This document shows, one piece after another, positions 42,607 to 54,300 of a stretch of DNA of 64,000 bases. The first letter of the stretch is position 1. Each line of letters opens with the position of its first letter. The position numbers were made by a program, and so were the translations under genes. The notes beneath the pieces were generated by a model that was not told where the DNA came from, ran no database searches, and worked only from the letters and a program-made list of their open reading frames with translations. Source of the stretch: Azolla caroliniana (taxonomy: Eukaryota; Polypodiophyta); contig JBHGNT010000008.1 of assembly GCA_043228905.1 (NCBI GenBank), positions 16,926,001 to 16,990,000 of the forward strand, read 5' to 3'.

Positions 42607-42789
42607 CTTCTCAATAAGAGAGGAAAAGAGATTATTGAACCATTACCCTAAACCCTATTTCCTAACCCCTAATTCCTAAACTGTAAACCTTAAACGTTAA
42701 CCACTAAACCATTACCCTTTAACATTAATTTTATTAAGTACTTCATTTATTGTTCTAAAATAGTTGGGCAATTGGGCGACCTGCAACAA
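42607..42789. other. Short AT-rich stretch with degenerate CCCTAAA-like motifs
   Basis: Between about 42645 and 42720, phrases like ccctaaaccc, cctaacccc and cactaaacc occur irregularly. They recall the plant telomere repeat TTTAGGG but are not in regular register. Confidence 0.5.
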
Positions 42790-43674
42790 TGTCGTGATGT
42801 GGCGTGCTCGAGTGTGGGAAAAACCGGTGAAAGGGGGGGTCAAAATGTGCATGTGCAATGTGTGTGCACACAAAGGCAATTAATTGTGCACATGCAAAAG
42901 AAAAGGGAAAAGAAAGGGTGGAAAGGAGGTATAGAAGCTCGTGTAAAACATAAGAGAGAGGAGAGATAAAAAGTAGAGAAGAGACAAGCTATAAGTTAGT
43001 AGATATAGAATTATATATCACATAAGAGAAAGTTAATAGATTAGTGGATAGTTACATTGACTATTAGCTAGAGGTACATGGTTCAAAATCTGATATTACA
43101 ATGTAGTGTGGTTTAAGGAATTTTATTCCTTTTGTATTAAAGACAAATTTGGCGACCCCCTTTCCTTTTTATCCTATAAAAGGAGGTCGAGGGGGCTCAT
43201 TTAAGAGGACATTTTGGGAGGAGGACATTATCGCCAATTTTCCTTCGGAGCTCTTCATCTTCTTCTTCACTATTTCTCTTCTTCCCATACCCGTTCATCC
43301 CCTCATCACCATATGCTCGTCTGCTTCGCGTTGGCACTCAAAGTTCTCGTTTATAGTGATCGTGAGCCCCAGCTTCGTTGCTTCGCCTCCATTTATCGTT
43401 ACGAGCCCGTGTGCCCGCCATTCGGGTGGTCGTGGTTCGTAGGGGTCGGGATTTTTGTGGTGCTCGTGTGTTCGTCTTTGTCGTGTTCATGCTCCATGTT
43501 TGGATTTGCTTTTGTCTTTAAGGGCATTTAGTATTTATGTTTTGTTGACCTTGTGGTTAACTAAAAGTTGCCACATTATAATCAAACCCTATTTTATAAA
43601 GGGCTCTCTTGTGTTGGTATTGAACACATATTTATTTCTTTAGCCAATATCATTCGTCTTATAAAGTGTCATCT

Positions 43675-43984
43675 TGTGACGAGGGAGCGTTTCGGGCGTG
43701 CCCATGTACCTCTCCTCCTCATAAGGGCGTATGAGCATTTGTGCGTGTGCTTGTCTCTTCCATGTATGTCCGGTCGTCTTATGACGAGGGAGCGTTTCGG
43801 GCGTGCCCATGCACCCGTCCTCCTCATAAAGGCGTACGAGCATTTGTGCGTGTGTTTGTGTCTTTCTTGTACGTTCAGTCATCTTGTGACGAGGGAGCGT
43901 TTCGGGCGTGCCCATGCAACTCTCCTCCTCATAAAGGCGTACGAGCATTTGTGCGTGTTTTGTGTCTTCCTTGTACGTTCGGCC
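43675..43984 (+). repeat. 105-bp tandem array, first part (three copies)
   Basis: Units begin at 43675, 43780 and 43885, each starting near TGTGACGAGGGAGCG (second copy TATGACG) and ending in CTTGTACGTTC-like sequence. The fourth unit is replaced at about 43985 by the truncated Gypsy-E. The array resumes at 47458. Confidence 0.9.
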
Positions 43985-46900
43985 ACCAAATGTTCCTCTT
44001 CACAATATCAGTAAAACCCTCCAACACCACTAAAGAGTAATCCACCGTTCAACTTCCAGAGAAGTATTTTCATTATGGCGATGTGTTTGATAAAGTACAA
44101 GCCAATACGCTTCCTCGCCATCGACCATATGATTGCCCCATCAATTTACAACAGGGGAAAGAGCCACCATGGGGACCGATCTACAATCTGTCACCAACCA
44201 AACTAGAAGTCCTTCGAGCCTATATAGAAGAGAATTTGGAGAATGGTTTCATACGACATTCGAAATCTCTAGCCGGCGCACCCATTTTCTTCGTCAAGAA
44301 AAAGGATGGCTCACTTCGTCTCGTTGTAGATTACCGTGACTTGAATAAGGTTACAATCCGAAATAGGTATGCACTCCCCCTTATCTCAAGTCTTTTAGAA
44401 CGGATCAATGGTGCCAAGTTTTTCACGAAGATCGACTTACGGGGAGCCTATAACCTTGTACGGATCCGACTAGGAGATGAATGGAAGACCGCGTTCCGCA
44501 CCAGATATGGGCACTTTGAGTATACGGTCATGCCGTTTGGCCTCACTAATGCGCCAACAGTCTTCCAGCACATGGCAAATGATATTTTCCGAGATCTCTT
44601 GGATGTGTGTCTAATCATCTATTTGGATGATCTATTGGTTTACTCAAAGACCCAAGAAGAGCATGATTCTCATATAGTGTTAGTACTAAAACAACTTCGA
44701 GAACATGGTCTTTATACAAAGCTGGAAAAATGTAGTTTCGGGTGCAACCAAGTGGAATTTCTCGGTTATGTCATTTCCTCAGAAGGCATCTCCATGGACC
44801 CAGCTAAGGTCAAAACGGTGGTAGAATGGCAGACTCCGTGTTCGGTGCGGGATGTGCAATGCTTTCTAGGCTTTGCCAATTTTTACCGGAAGTTTATAAA
44901 GGATTACTCAAAGCTCGTTTTGCCTCTTACACAACTTACTAGGAAGGGACAATCGTTCGTTTGGTCTGAAGAAGCGGACATGGCTTTTGAGAATCTTAAA
45001 CAGGCATTTACATCGGCTCCGATTCTAGCTCACGTTGATACAGAAAAACCATTCATCATCGAAGTGGACACATTGGATTTTGCATTGGGGAGCATTCTAT
45101 CACAACGAGGTAATGATGAAAAGCTACATCCTGTGGCTTTTCACTCACACAAGTTTGACGCTGCCGAAATCAACTACGAAATTCATGACAAAGAGCTATT
45201 GGCTATAGTGGACTCTTTTATGCAATGGAGGCATTTTCTGGAGGGATCTTCTCATCAAGTCACTATATTCAGTGACCACAAAAACCTTGCCTACTTTCAA
45301 GATGCTCGTGTGTTAAATCGACGTCAAGCTCGGTGGGCCCATTTTCTCACGCGTTTTGATTTCAAGATTACATATAGACCTGGGAAGCATCAAGGGAAAG
45401 CACATCCATTATCACGACGTTCGTACCTAGCACCGCGTCCCGGTGAGCCAGCTTTCGATAACCAAAAGCAAGTAATCTTGGGACCGGCACGACTGCACGC
45501 AACACAGGTCTTTGGCATGCCCATGGATTCCCACGTTATCAATATCATACGTGCGGACCTAAAGACAGATGCTTTCGCCCAAGCTATACTAGCACAAATT
45601 GATCCCTCTCGAACATCGTGTTTATAGTCGCAACCACCAGGTACGGACTATCGGCAATTCAAATACCATGATGGATTACTCTTCTTTAAAGAACTTTTGT
45701 ATGTTCCTAATGGTTCTTGCCGCCTTCGAGTAGTACAAAACTGTCATGACACATATACAGCTGGGCATTTTGGTAGTACTAAAACATTAGATTTAGTACA
45801 ACAATCATTCTGGTGGCCCCGTATGCAACAATTTGTCGAAGATTTTGTTCGGACTTGTGATACATGCTACAGAGCGAAAATGCCAAGGCATCATCCATAT
45901 GGTTTATTAGAACCATTACCAATTCCAAGCAAGCCGTGGCAATCCATTGCTCTCGACTTCATCACAGATCTTCCAGTCTCTAAGGGGTTCAATGCGATTC
46001 TAACAATGGTAGATCGATATACGAAGATGACTCATTTCTTGCCATGTACTAAGGAAATCTCCAGTGAAGACACCGCCGAAATTGTCATGCGTGAAGTATG
46101 TCGGCATCATGGACTTCCCGATAGTATCATCAGTGACCGTGGACCCCAGTTCGTGTCAAAATTCTAGAAGCACCTTTTTAAAATGCTCAAGGTCACTTAT
46201 AACCTCTCCTCCGGCTACCACCCATAAACCGACGGCCAAGCCGAACGAACAAATCAAATGCTGGAGCAGTATCTGCGGTGCTTTCTCATCAGGATGACTA
46301 GGCAGATATTCTCCGCTTCGCTGAATTTGCCTATAATAACTCTATCCACGCATCGACTAAAGTTACGCCATTTTATGCTTATACGGGATGTCACCCTCGG
46401 TGGTGTGTACTTGAAACCCCAGAGGTGTCCACAAATCCTTGCGCGGAGGATCGTTTGGAGCGGTTACGCAAGATACAAGCGGATTTATCTACTCATCTCC
46501 AACAAGCTCAACAAACACACAAGGTTTATGCGGATCGTCATCGACTCCCATCTAGTTTTAACATTGGAGATTGGGTATGGCTACTACGTCGACACATCAA
46601 GACTACTCGCCCATGCGAGAAGTTGGATTATCGGCGATTAGGTCCTTTCCGTATTATAGGAAAGATTAATGATGTCGCTTTTCGTCTCGATCTACCTCCG
46701 CAACTTCGGATACATCCGGTGTTTCATAGTTCTCTCCTTGAACCCTATCAAGAGAGCACCATCCCAAGACGTATTACACAGCCTCCACCCCCGATCAAGC
46801 TTGAAGATGGACCTGAGTACAAAGTTGTTGCCATCCTTGATTCCAAGATTGTTTGCAACAAGCTCTACTATCTAGTCGATTGGCTAGGATATAGTCCCAA

Positions 46901-47024
46901 CGAGCGTACTTGGGAACCGATAGAGAATGTCACCAATGCTCATGCTCTTCTTGAAGACTTCCATTGTCAATATCCAGACAAACTGGGTCCTCAATCCAAA
47001 ACGACTCGTTACACTCGTCGTTAA
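43985..47024 (+). pseudogene. Gypsy-E pol: RT, RNase H, integrase, chromodomain
   Basis: The long open part (44083-45627) holds RT with [35 protein letters not shown] and the catalytic YLDDLL, then RNase H with SDHKNLAYFQ. Integrase follows (HHCC region near TYTAGHFGSTKTL and CDTCYRAK; SDRGPQF for the second Asp). The end is a chromodomain (NKLYYLVDWLGYSPNERTWE). Stops lie at 44038-44040, 45625-45627, 46165-46167 and 46225-46227, with a frameshift near 46288. It is non-functional. The C-terminal chromodomain makes it a chromovirus. The RT wording recalls fungal Tf2-type polyproteins. Confidence 0.9.
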
Positions 47025-47036
47025 AGGGGGGGATAG

Positions 47037-47457
47037 TGTCATGATATGGCAAGACTCGAACCCATGACCTTATGCTACATGGGTCGAGCTCTTGACCATT
47101 AGACCATACATTGTAATATGTAGAATATTATTTTCATTTATGTTTTATTATAGAAAGTCGATGTATATTCCAGATTTCTCTGGAACATTCTAGAAACTTC
47201 AGGAGTATTCCTTAAAACACTATAAAAGGAGGCACAAGGCATTATTTCGAACCAAATCGGTTCAACGCCAGTCTTAAGCCTCCTAGCTACTATTGTACAT
47301 TCTCTTCACATAATATATATCTTTTCTTATCATCACTCTCTCTCTCTCTCTCTCCCTCTCACTCACTCTTTCCTTCTCTCGAGAGTTCGTCACCTCTCTT
47401 AGTACTAATACTTCTTTTAGTACTAATTCCTTCTCTGTCTTAGTATTGTTCCTGACA
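47037..47457 (+). repeat. 3' LTR of Gypsy-E with antisense tRNA-like start
   Basis: The 421-bp LTR runs from TGTCATGATATGG to CCTGACA. Its first 75 bases, read on the minus strand, look like a tRNA gene, with an A-box candidate TGGTCTAATGGTCAAG and a B-box candidate GGTTCGAGTC. The Pol II TATA (tataaaagg) is at 47221-47229, followed by a CT microsatellite. It is clearly homologous to the Gypsy-G LTRs. Confidence 0.92.
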
Positions 47458-48310
47458 CGTACAAGCATTTGTGTGTGTGCTTATGTCTTCCTTGTACGTT
47501 CAGTCGTCTTGTGACGAGGGAGCGTTTTGGGCGTGCCAATGCACCTCTCCTCCTCAGAAAGGCGTACACGCATTTGTGTGTGTGTTTGTGTCTTCCTTGT
47601 ACGTGCAGCCGTCTTGTGATGAGGGAGCATTTCGGGCGTGCCCATGAACCTCTCCTCCTCATAAAGGCGTACGAGCATTTTGTGCATGTGTTTGTGTCTT
47701 CCTTGTACGTTCAATCATCTTGTGATGAGGGAGCGTTTCGAGCATGCCCATGCACCTCGCCTCATAAAGACGTACGAGCATTTGTGCGTGTGTTTGTGTT
47801 TTCCTTGTACATTCGGCCGTCTTGTGACGAGGGAGCATTTCAGTCATGCCCATGCACCTCTCCTCCTCATAAAGGTGTACAAGCATTTTGTCCGTGTGCT
47901 TGTGTCTTCCTTGTACGTTCGGTCGTCTTGTGATGAGGGAGCATGTCGAGCATGCCCAGGCACCTCTCCTCCTCATAAAGACGTACGAGCATTTGTGCAT
48001 GTGTTTGTGTCTTCCATGTACGTTTGGTCGTCTTGTGACGAGGGAGTGTTTGGGCTTGCCCATGCACCTCTCCTCCTCATAAAGACATACGAGCATTTGT
48101 GCGTGTGTTTTTTGTCTTCCTTGTACGTTCAATGTCTTGTGACAAGGGAGCGTTCGGGCGTGCCCATGCACCTCTCCTCCTCATAAAGACGTACGAGTAT
48201 TTGTGTTTGTATTCTCGTCCCTTTCCTTGCACATTCAGTGTCTTGTGATGAGGGTGCGTTTGGGCGTGACCATGCACCTCTCCATCTCATAAAGACATAT
48301 GGGCATTCGT
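47458..48310 (+). repeat. 105-bp tandem array, second part (about eight copies)
   Basis: Unit starts (TGTGAYGAGGG or close) are at about 47510, 47615, 47721, 47823, 47929, 48034, 48139 and 48244. The unit is 35 codons long, so frames stay open on both strands (168 codons at 47680-48186, 170 on the opposite strand). Copies differ by substitutions and a few small indels. No known domain is encoded, so I call it a repeat rather than a gene. Confidence 0.9.
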
Positions 48311-48339
48311 GTTTGTGTTATCATTCCCTGGTGCATTCA

Positions 48340-48660
48340 TCTTTGTTGGTACCCGTTTGATCACTTGGCTCGTGCGGTGATCTCGAAAACTCAACGAGTC
48401 GTGATCAACGAAAGCAACTGGCCCCACAAAAGGGGCAACGAGCCCTTGCTCGGCAAGGGGTCAGGAAGTATTATTGTCATAAAGCAACCTCGGGTGTTCT
48501 CTTTCCCTTCGTACTCCCTAGTCCAAGACCCCCATGGTCCCGCCCAAGTAACACACATGCGTGAAACTTCACGACATAGATTGGTTAACCCGACATGAAA
48601 GGCCGGCAAGGGAGATCCAAGATGTGAGGAGGAGAACCTACTGAAGCGATGTAGGCGGCG
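48340..48660 (+). other. Leader of Gypsy-D
   Basis: This lies between the end of the array and the first gag-like codons. A primer-site-like TTGGTACCCG occurs near 48346. No long reading frame. Confidence 0.4.
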
Positions 48661-50670
48661 GTGGAGCGCTTGGTAAATTCCCGTGAAGGCATCACCGGCC
48701 TAGACCGGGCCATAGAAATGGTGGTCAGCACAACGGGTCAGTTCAACCGAAGAGACACCACGAGCTACTTGGTTGCCTATAAGGCTGAAATGCTTATGCG
48801 AAATGTCCCCGAAGATAGGAGGCTAACCGGATTGACTAGAGTGGTAATGCCGAGTATCCACGCATAGGTACTCGAGATCCAAGCGGATTGTTGCAATTTG
48901 GAGGAGTTCAAAGAAAGAGTCCTCGAGAAGTACGGCCTTGATGACTCACTCAGAATTTCGAAAAGGGATCTAATGGAGTGGGTTGAGCTTCCTGGCAAGG
49001 GGAGAAATACTATGGCACTTCTACAAGAATTTGAGAAGCGCTTTGCGCGAGTCTCAACAATCGGGTCTCGGCTCTCGATAGGACGGTGCTTGACACAAGC
49101 AAAGTCCTACTATTCATAAAAGTTGTTGATGCACGAGACCGAGAGAAGGTGGGGCTCCTCCTCGAAACTGATGATGGGTTCACGACAGATTGGGCTATGG
49201 TAAAACGGGTTTGTAGTCACTTTGATAAGAGAAGGGAATGGAACGACGGGTCTCCGTTGAGCGGCCAAACATCCACAGGCTCCATTAGTGAGACACACGA
49301 ACCCAGGGGTGGTAGAGCACCTCAAGAAAGAGAGCAATCAAATGCAAGGTTCGTCGCCGAGAGAAATGTGGTTGAAGCACCGTCTGGAGGGTCAGTAATA
49401 GATGAGCTCACAAAGATGGTGCGACATTTCCAAATAGCACAAGCTAGGAGAGAGAGTGGGGGTCCTCAAGATCGACGTTCCCCGTTCGTGCAAAGATGTA
49501 TGTGGTGCGACAATCCCGACCACCTACGAAGGGAGTGTGAAGACTTTCAAGAGGCCCTAAGAAGGGATATCGTCTATTTTTGGAACAATAGGGTCTATTC
49601 GACGGAGAAAAGGCGCCCCTTGGGATTGAATCAAGCCCGAGGGGGCATGAGAAGGCTAATGGAGGAGGCATAAGCACGACATGTTGAAGTCGTCCACTAC
49701 TCGGCATCGGCTGGGATCCGAGTGGGGAAAGAGGTGAGGAGGAAAGATGAGAAAGAGTTTGACTTTTGGCAGTCAATCCTTGGAAGTCTCTCTAGGGTAA
49801 CGTTCAAAAGAGAAGAAACGGACGAAGTGGAAAGAAGGGTTCAAGAAGCAACCGGGTGGAAGGATCAACGAGGGGGGAAATATGACGCTCGAGGTGCACG
49901 AAGAAGGGAAGAGCCAAACCAGTCTCAAGCTCGCAACAAAAGATGGAAAGAGAAGGGGAACCCCCCCAACTTCAAGCTTCGCTCGGAGATCGAACAAGCA
50001 ACAAACTTGAAGAAGGTAGTGGAGGAAAGGATCCTCGATAGTCACGTAGAGTTTACTCTATGAGAGGTCCTCAGAATTTCCAAGAAAGAATTCCACGAGG
50101 AAGCGGCTCTCGACGGTGCAAGAAGTGGCAAAACCTGTGATTGTAAATACATTATCAACTAAGGTGCCCGAGTAAGACGAAGACTATGCGGACAATCACT
50201 ACACGAGGCTGCATTGGGCAAGAGCGACAATGGAGACACCAGTACGGGTCAGAGATGTAAAAGAGCCGGTTGTAGCATTGATCGACCATGGCTCTGAGAT
50301 CAACCTTATGTCCATGGACTTTTATAAAAAAGGAAAGTGGCCATTCAACATGAAGCACAGGTGGAAGATTAGAGCGGCGACCCGAGCAACGGAGGAGCTA
50401 TACGAGGCTTGCCCGAATGTACGGGTGAAGGTGGGGGACGTAGAAATAGATCAACATTTCTTTGTTCAAGAGACGTCCTCGCACCCGATCATCTTGGGTG
50501 AACCGTACATCACGGCAGGTCGCATGGAGACAAAGGTGCTAGACAATGGGTCGGCATATGCGAGGGTCAAGAGCCAAGATGGGAAGCATTCGGTCCAATT
50601 CCTTACATTGAGGCCCAACCATGAGCACAATCGAGCCTCCCTCAAAGGGGAGAGCCGAGAGGATTTTTGA
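48661..50670 (+). pseudogene. Gypsy-D gag and protease remnant
   Basis: Several overlapping open pieces make up gag, with DLMEWVELPGKGRNTMALL-like sequence near 48960. A CX2CX4HX4C zinc knuckle (CMWCDNPDHLRREC) lies near 49498-49541, and a charged linker follows. The protease (50230-50670) has LIDHGSEINLMS in place of the usual DSG/DTG, then PIILGEPYITAGRMETKVLD. Stops and frameshifts occur near 48865, 49100, 49672 and 50061. RT and later domains are absent because Copia-7 lies just downstream. The DHGSEIN protease type fits the same gypsy clade as Gypsy-B and -F. Insufficiently intact to work. Confidence 0.8.
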
Positions 50671-50786
50671 TGCGGGCTATGAAAGAGTGGGGCTGCAATA
50701 GCCCGAGGCAAACTAAGACCCTCAACCCTTGCAAAACTATTAAATGTAATAGGAAACAATTTTGTTTCTCCGAAAATAGAGCTTGT

Positions 50787-51095
50787 TGTTGAGAATCAAG
50801 CTCAACTTGGTCTAGTGTGTGAACTCACCTTGAGAGTGAATAGACACTCCAACGGTCAAGAGTCACCATTATATCACCACTTTGTATTCTAGCATTTAGT
50901 ATGAGTCATAGAATATGATTCAATGACACATAACTTATGAGCTTTCACATTCCCCATGCTCCATGAGTCTTGTAGTTAATGAAGAGAGAGGGTGACTATA
51001 TAAAGCACCCTCCTCCCACCTTGTATAATGTTGAGTCTTTCTCCTTTGTTAATATACTTTACCTTGCATATTCTCTGTGTCTTTCTCCTTGTCTC

Positions 51096-51130
<35 letters not shown>

Positions 51131-51187
51131 CACACACATAGTTCATATCTATTCCGCTGCACAGAATCCATCTCTTGATTCTTTACA
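50787..51187 (+). repeat. 5' LTR of Copia-7
   Basis: This 401-bp LTR runs from TGTTGAGAATCAAGCTCAAC to TTTACA. It carries the GTTGAG/CTCAAC inverted repeat at the start, a TATA (actatataaag, about 50995-51005) and a CT microsatellite. Confidence 0.93.
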
Positions 51188-51349
51188 TGGTATCAAAGCG
51201 ACGTGGTAGCTCGATCTAGCCCATCTGCGTGCGTTGTGTCCCACACCAACGACCAAGGACCGGCTCATCGCTATCGTAGCTTCGCTACATAGCTCGCATT
51301 CGAAGAGAGAAGAAGAAGAAGAAGAAGAAGAAGAAGAAGAATCAACATA

Positions 51350-54300
51350 ATGAATACTCAACTGGGGAGCTCTCTCCCTACCGAGAAGTTGGATCGAAAC
51401 AACTTCCGATCTTGGGAGTACAAGATGCACCAATACCTTGTCGGACAAGGCTATTGGAGCTACATCAAAGGAGCGCACGAAGACCGACCCATCGAAACGG
51501 CTCCCGGATACGCAACATGGGATCAAGCCGCAAGACGCGTGATGTATTGCTTGGCGACATGTGTTCACGATCACATGCTCGGCTACATTCGCGAAGCCAA
51601 GACGCCGAAGGAGGCATGGGAAAATCTATGAAAGATTTTCGCGGCGAACACAACCGCAAGAAGGCTTCAACTCCACCAAGAGATGAACAACATTCAACAA
51701 AAGGACATGTCCATCACGACATACACCTTGAAGATCAAGGAGCTTTGCGACTCACTCGGCTCAATAAGCGTAAATATCGATGATGATGAGATGGTGCAAA
51801 TATGCCTCAGCAGCCTCGCACCACGGTTCGGCGCAATGCGAAGCGCCGTTCTAGCACGAGAGAAATCTCCCTCCTTCGAGCTCCAATCAATGCTATTTGT
51901 CGAAGAAAACCACGTGAGTACAAGGAGCAATGAGTCGAAAGGCCATATGCTCTACACACACTCGAACGGAGGAAGAGGACACGGATGAGCAAGAGGCCAA
52001 TTCGGCCAAGGACAAGGCAGACGAGGTCCGACCTATGACAACAACTCCCAATTTCAGCCGCAAAATGGAAGCCAACGAGGAACCTTCGCAAGAAGGGGGA
52101 GCTTCCACTCCGGCCCGAGCCGTCAAAATGCAACCGAATGCGAATATTGCGGAAAGCTCAGCCACCACGAAGAAGAATGCCAAAAGAAGATGCGTGAATC
52201 GGCTTCCACAAGCCGACAACTCACGAATTACGCGCACAATTCCGACTACGAAGAGTATAGCGGAATGTACAGGCACAACTCCGACTACGAAGATCGTGGT
52301 GGAATGTATGCATACAACTTCGACCGTGGCAGAATGTTCATGATGAAACATAGAGCAAACTCTATGTCGGCCTCTACCTCAACTAGTGCCCTAAATCCGG
52401 AGGACGTATGGTTTGTTGACTCCGGAGCCTCAAATCATATGACATCTCATAAAGAATGGTTTCTTGAACTTCGAGAGCCGGAGCGACCTGGTTATGTCGA
52501 AACCAGAGATGACACTACGCACCCAATTCGGCACATCGGCAATGTTCTGTTCGGCGAAAGAGGTAAGAAAACATACATTAAAAATGTCTTGCATGTTCAC
52601 ACCATCACGAAGAATTTGGTCTCGGTCGGCCAAATGGTTGAGCAAGGGATGCAAGTACGATTCGACCAAGAAGGGTGCTTCATTGAAAAAGACGGCCGAA
52701 TCATCGCGCGCGGAAGAAGAGAGGGTCGGATGTTCATTCTCGATTCACACGAGATCAAATCCGCCATGTTCGCAAAAAGCATGAAAGCCGATTCCGACAT
52801 AGAGCTATGGCACAAGCGAATCGGCCAAATCAATCTCAACAAACTCAAAGCAATGAAATCGAAAGGAGTCGTCATCGGACTCCCGACATTCAAAGAGAAG
52901 GAGATTGAAGGTGTATGCGAAGCATGCCAATTCGGCAAGCAACACCGACACCCATTCCCGAAAGAGTGGAACGTGAGCAAAGGTCTACTCAACGTAGTCC
53001 ATTCCGACGTATGGGGACCGGCGCAGACAGCTACATTCGGCGGATGCCGATATTACGTGCTCTTCATCGTCGACTTCTCCAGGCACACGTGGCTCTATCC
53101 GATGTAGCCAAAGAGTGAAGTGTTCAGACACTTCCAAAGGTTTAAAAACGAAGTCGAAAAAGCCACTAGTCATCATGTACGATGCCTTCGATCGGATGGC
53201 GCCAAGTAGTACTTCTCGGATGATTTCACGGCGTATCTTCGAAAGGAAGGAATTCGGCGAGAATTCACTTGCCGACACACTCCGCAACAAAACGGAGTAG
53301 CCGAGCGCAAAAATCGGCACATCCTCGAAGTAGCGTGGGCCATGATGAACGAGAAGCATATGCTCAAGTCATATTGGGCTGAAGCTGCAAATACGGCCGT
53401 CTATCTAATGAACCGGTGCACAAGATCCAGAGTGCACGAGGTCACTCCGCACGAGAAGTTCTTCGGAAAGAAGCCGGACCTATCGCATGTTCGGATATTT
53501 GGCTCCATTGCGTACGTGCACATCCCCGACGAGAAGCGTCAAAAGCTTGACCCGAAGTCGGAGAAATGTATCCTCATAGGATACTCACTGAAGCAAAAGG
53601 GGTACAAATGCTACAACCCCTCCACTCGAAAATCTCGAGTAAGTCGAGACGTCATTTTTGACAAGTCTGCATCCTTGTACGCACCAAAGACAACTTCGAC
53701 TCCGATTCCACTCGACCTGAAATCCGCCGAACAAGAGCAAGAAGGTGGAGATCGCCTCGAAGACATGTTCGAAGATAGCCCGATTACCAAAAGGCTAAGT
53801 GGGCCACAAGAGCCCCCGAGCGATCAAAGCACATCACGGCCTAGCCCGAAGATGGACAAAGGCAAGGCAAAAATGTCAGAATATGAAGACAGCCGCTTCA
53901 ACGACGATGAGTCGACTCACTCACTCGACAGTGAGTTCAGCAGCTTCGATGTACCAATCAGAGCTAAGAAAGCCCTCATCTCTGCAAATGAAAAGCTCCA
54001 CCGCTCCACCCGTGAAAAGAATCTGGTCAGCCGATTCGGCTACAACGACTACATGGCATATCACTATGCCTTTATAATGAAGGTGGCGATAGTACGCGAG
54101 CTAGAAACATTTTCCGAAGCAGCCAAGGATCCGCGATGGATCGAAGCCATGAACGAGGAGATGCATGCACTACGCAAGAATGAGACGTGGGATCTCATTC
54201 CCACCTCACCACACAAAAAGGCAATCGGATACAGATGGATTTACAAAGTGAAGTACAAAGTGAAAGTCTATGCACAAACACACGGAGTTGAGTACGAAGA

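Larger units (their letters stand above)
43985..47457 (+). mobile_element. Gypsy-E: 5'-truncated chromodomain gypsy element
   Basis: The element starts abruptly inside the protease/RT linker (near FLFTISVKPS). It runs through RT, RNase H, integrase and chromodomain to a purine tract (AAAGGGGGGGA) and a complete 421-bp 3' LTR (47037-47457). The 105-bp array lies on both sides, so it inserted into that array. A later deletion removed its 5' LTR, gag and protease. The bases after the LTR are CGTAC, which also occurs in the array unit. It is the same family as Gypsy-G. Confidence 0.9.
42790..48339 (+). mobile_element. Probable 5' LTR of Gypsy-D, split by Gypsy-E
   Basis: The sequence TGTCGTGATGTGG at 42790 resembles the LTR starts of Gypsy-A, -B and -F (TGTCGTGAAG). 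A TATA box (cctataaaagg, near 43172) matches the Gypsy-F core promoter region. The 105-bp array follows, interrupted by Gypsy-E (43985-47457). A primer-site-like TTGGTACCCG near 48346 and a gag frame from about 48661 come next. Without Gypsy-E the LTR would be about 2.1 kb. Both ends are inferred by resemblance; no 3' LTR was found. Confidence 0.5.

Noticed and set aside
47659-48186. Two opposite 168- and 170-codon frames called as genes
   Set aside because: They follow from a 105-bp unit without stops; no known domain and no start or stop context, so kept as a repeat and raised only as a question.
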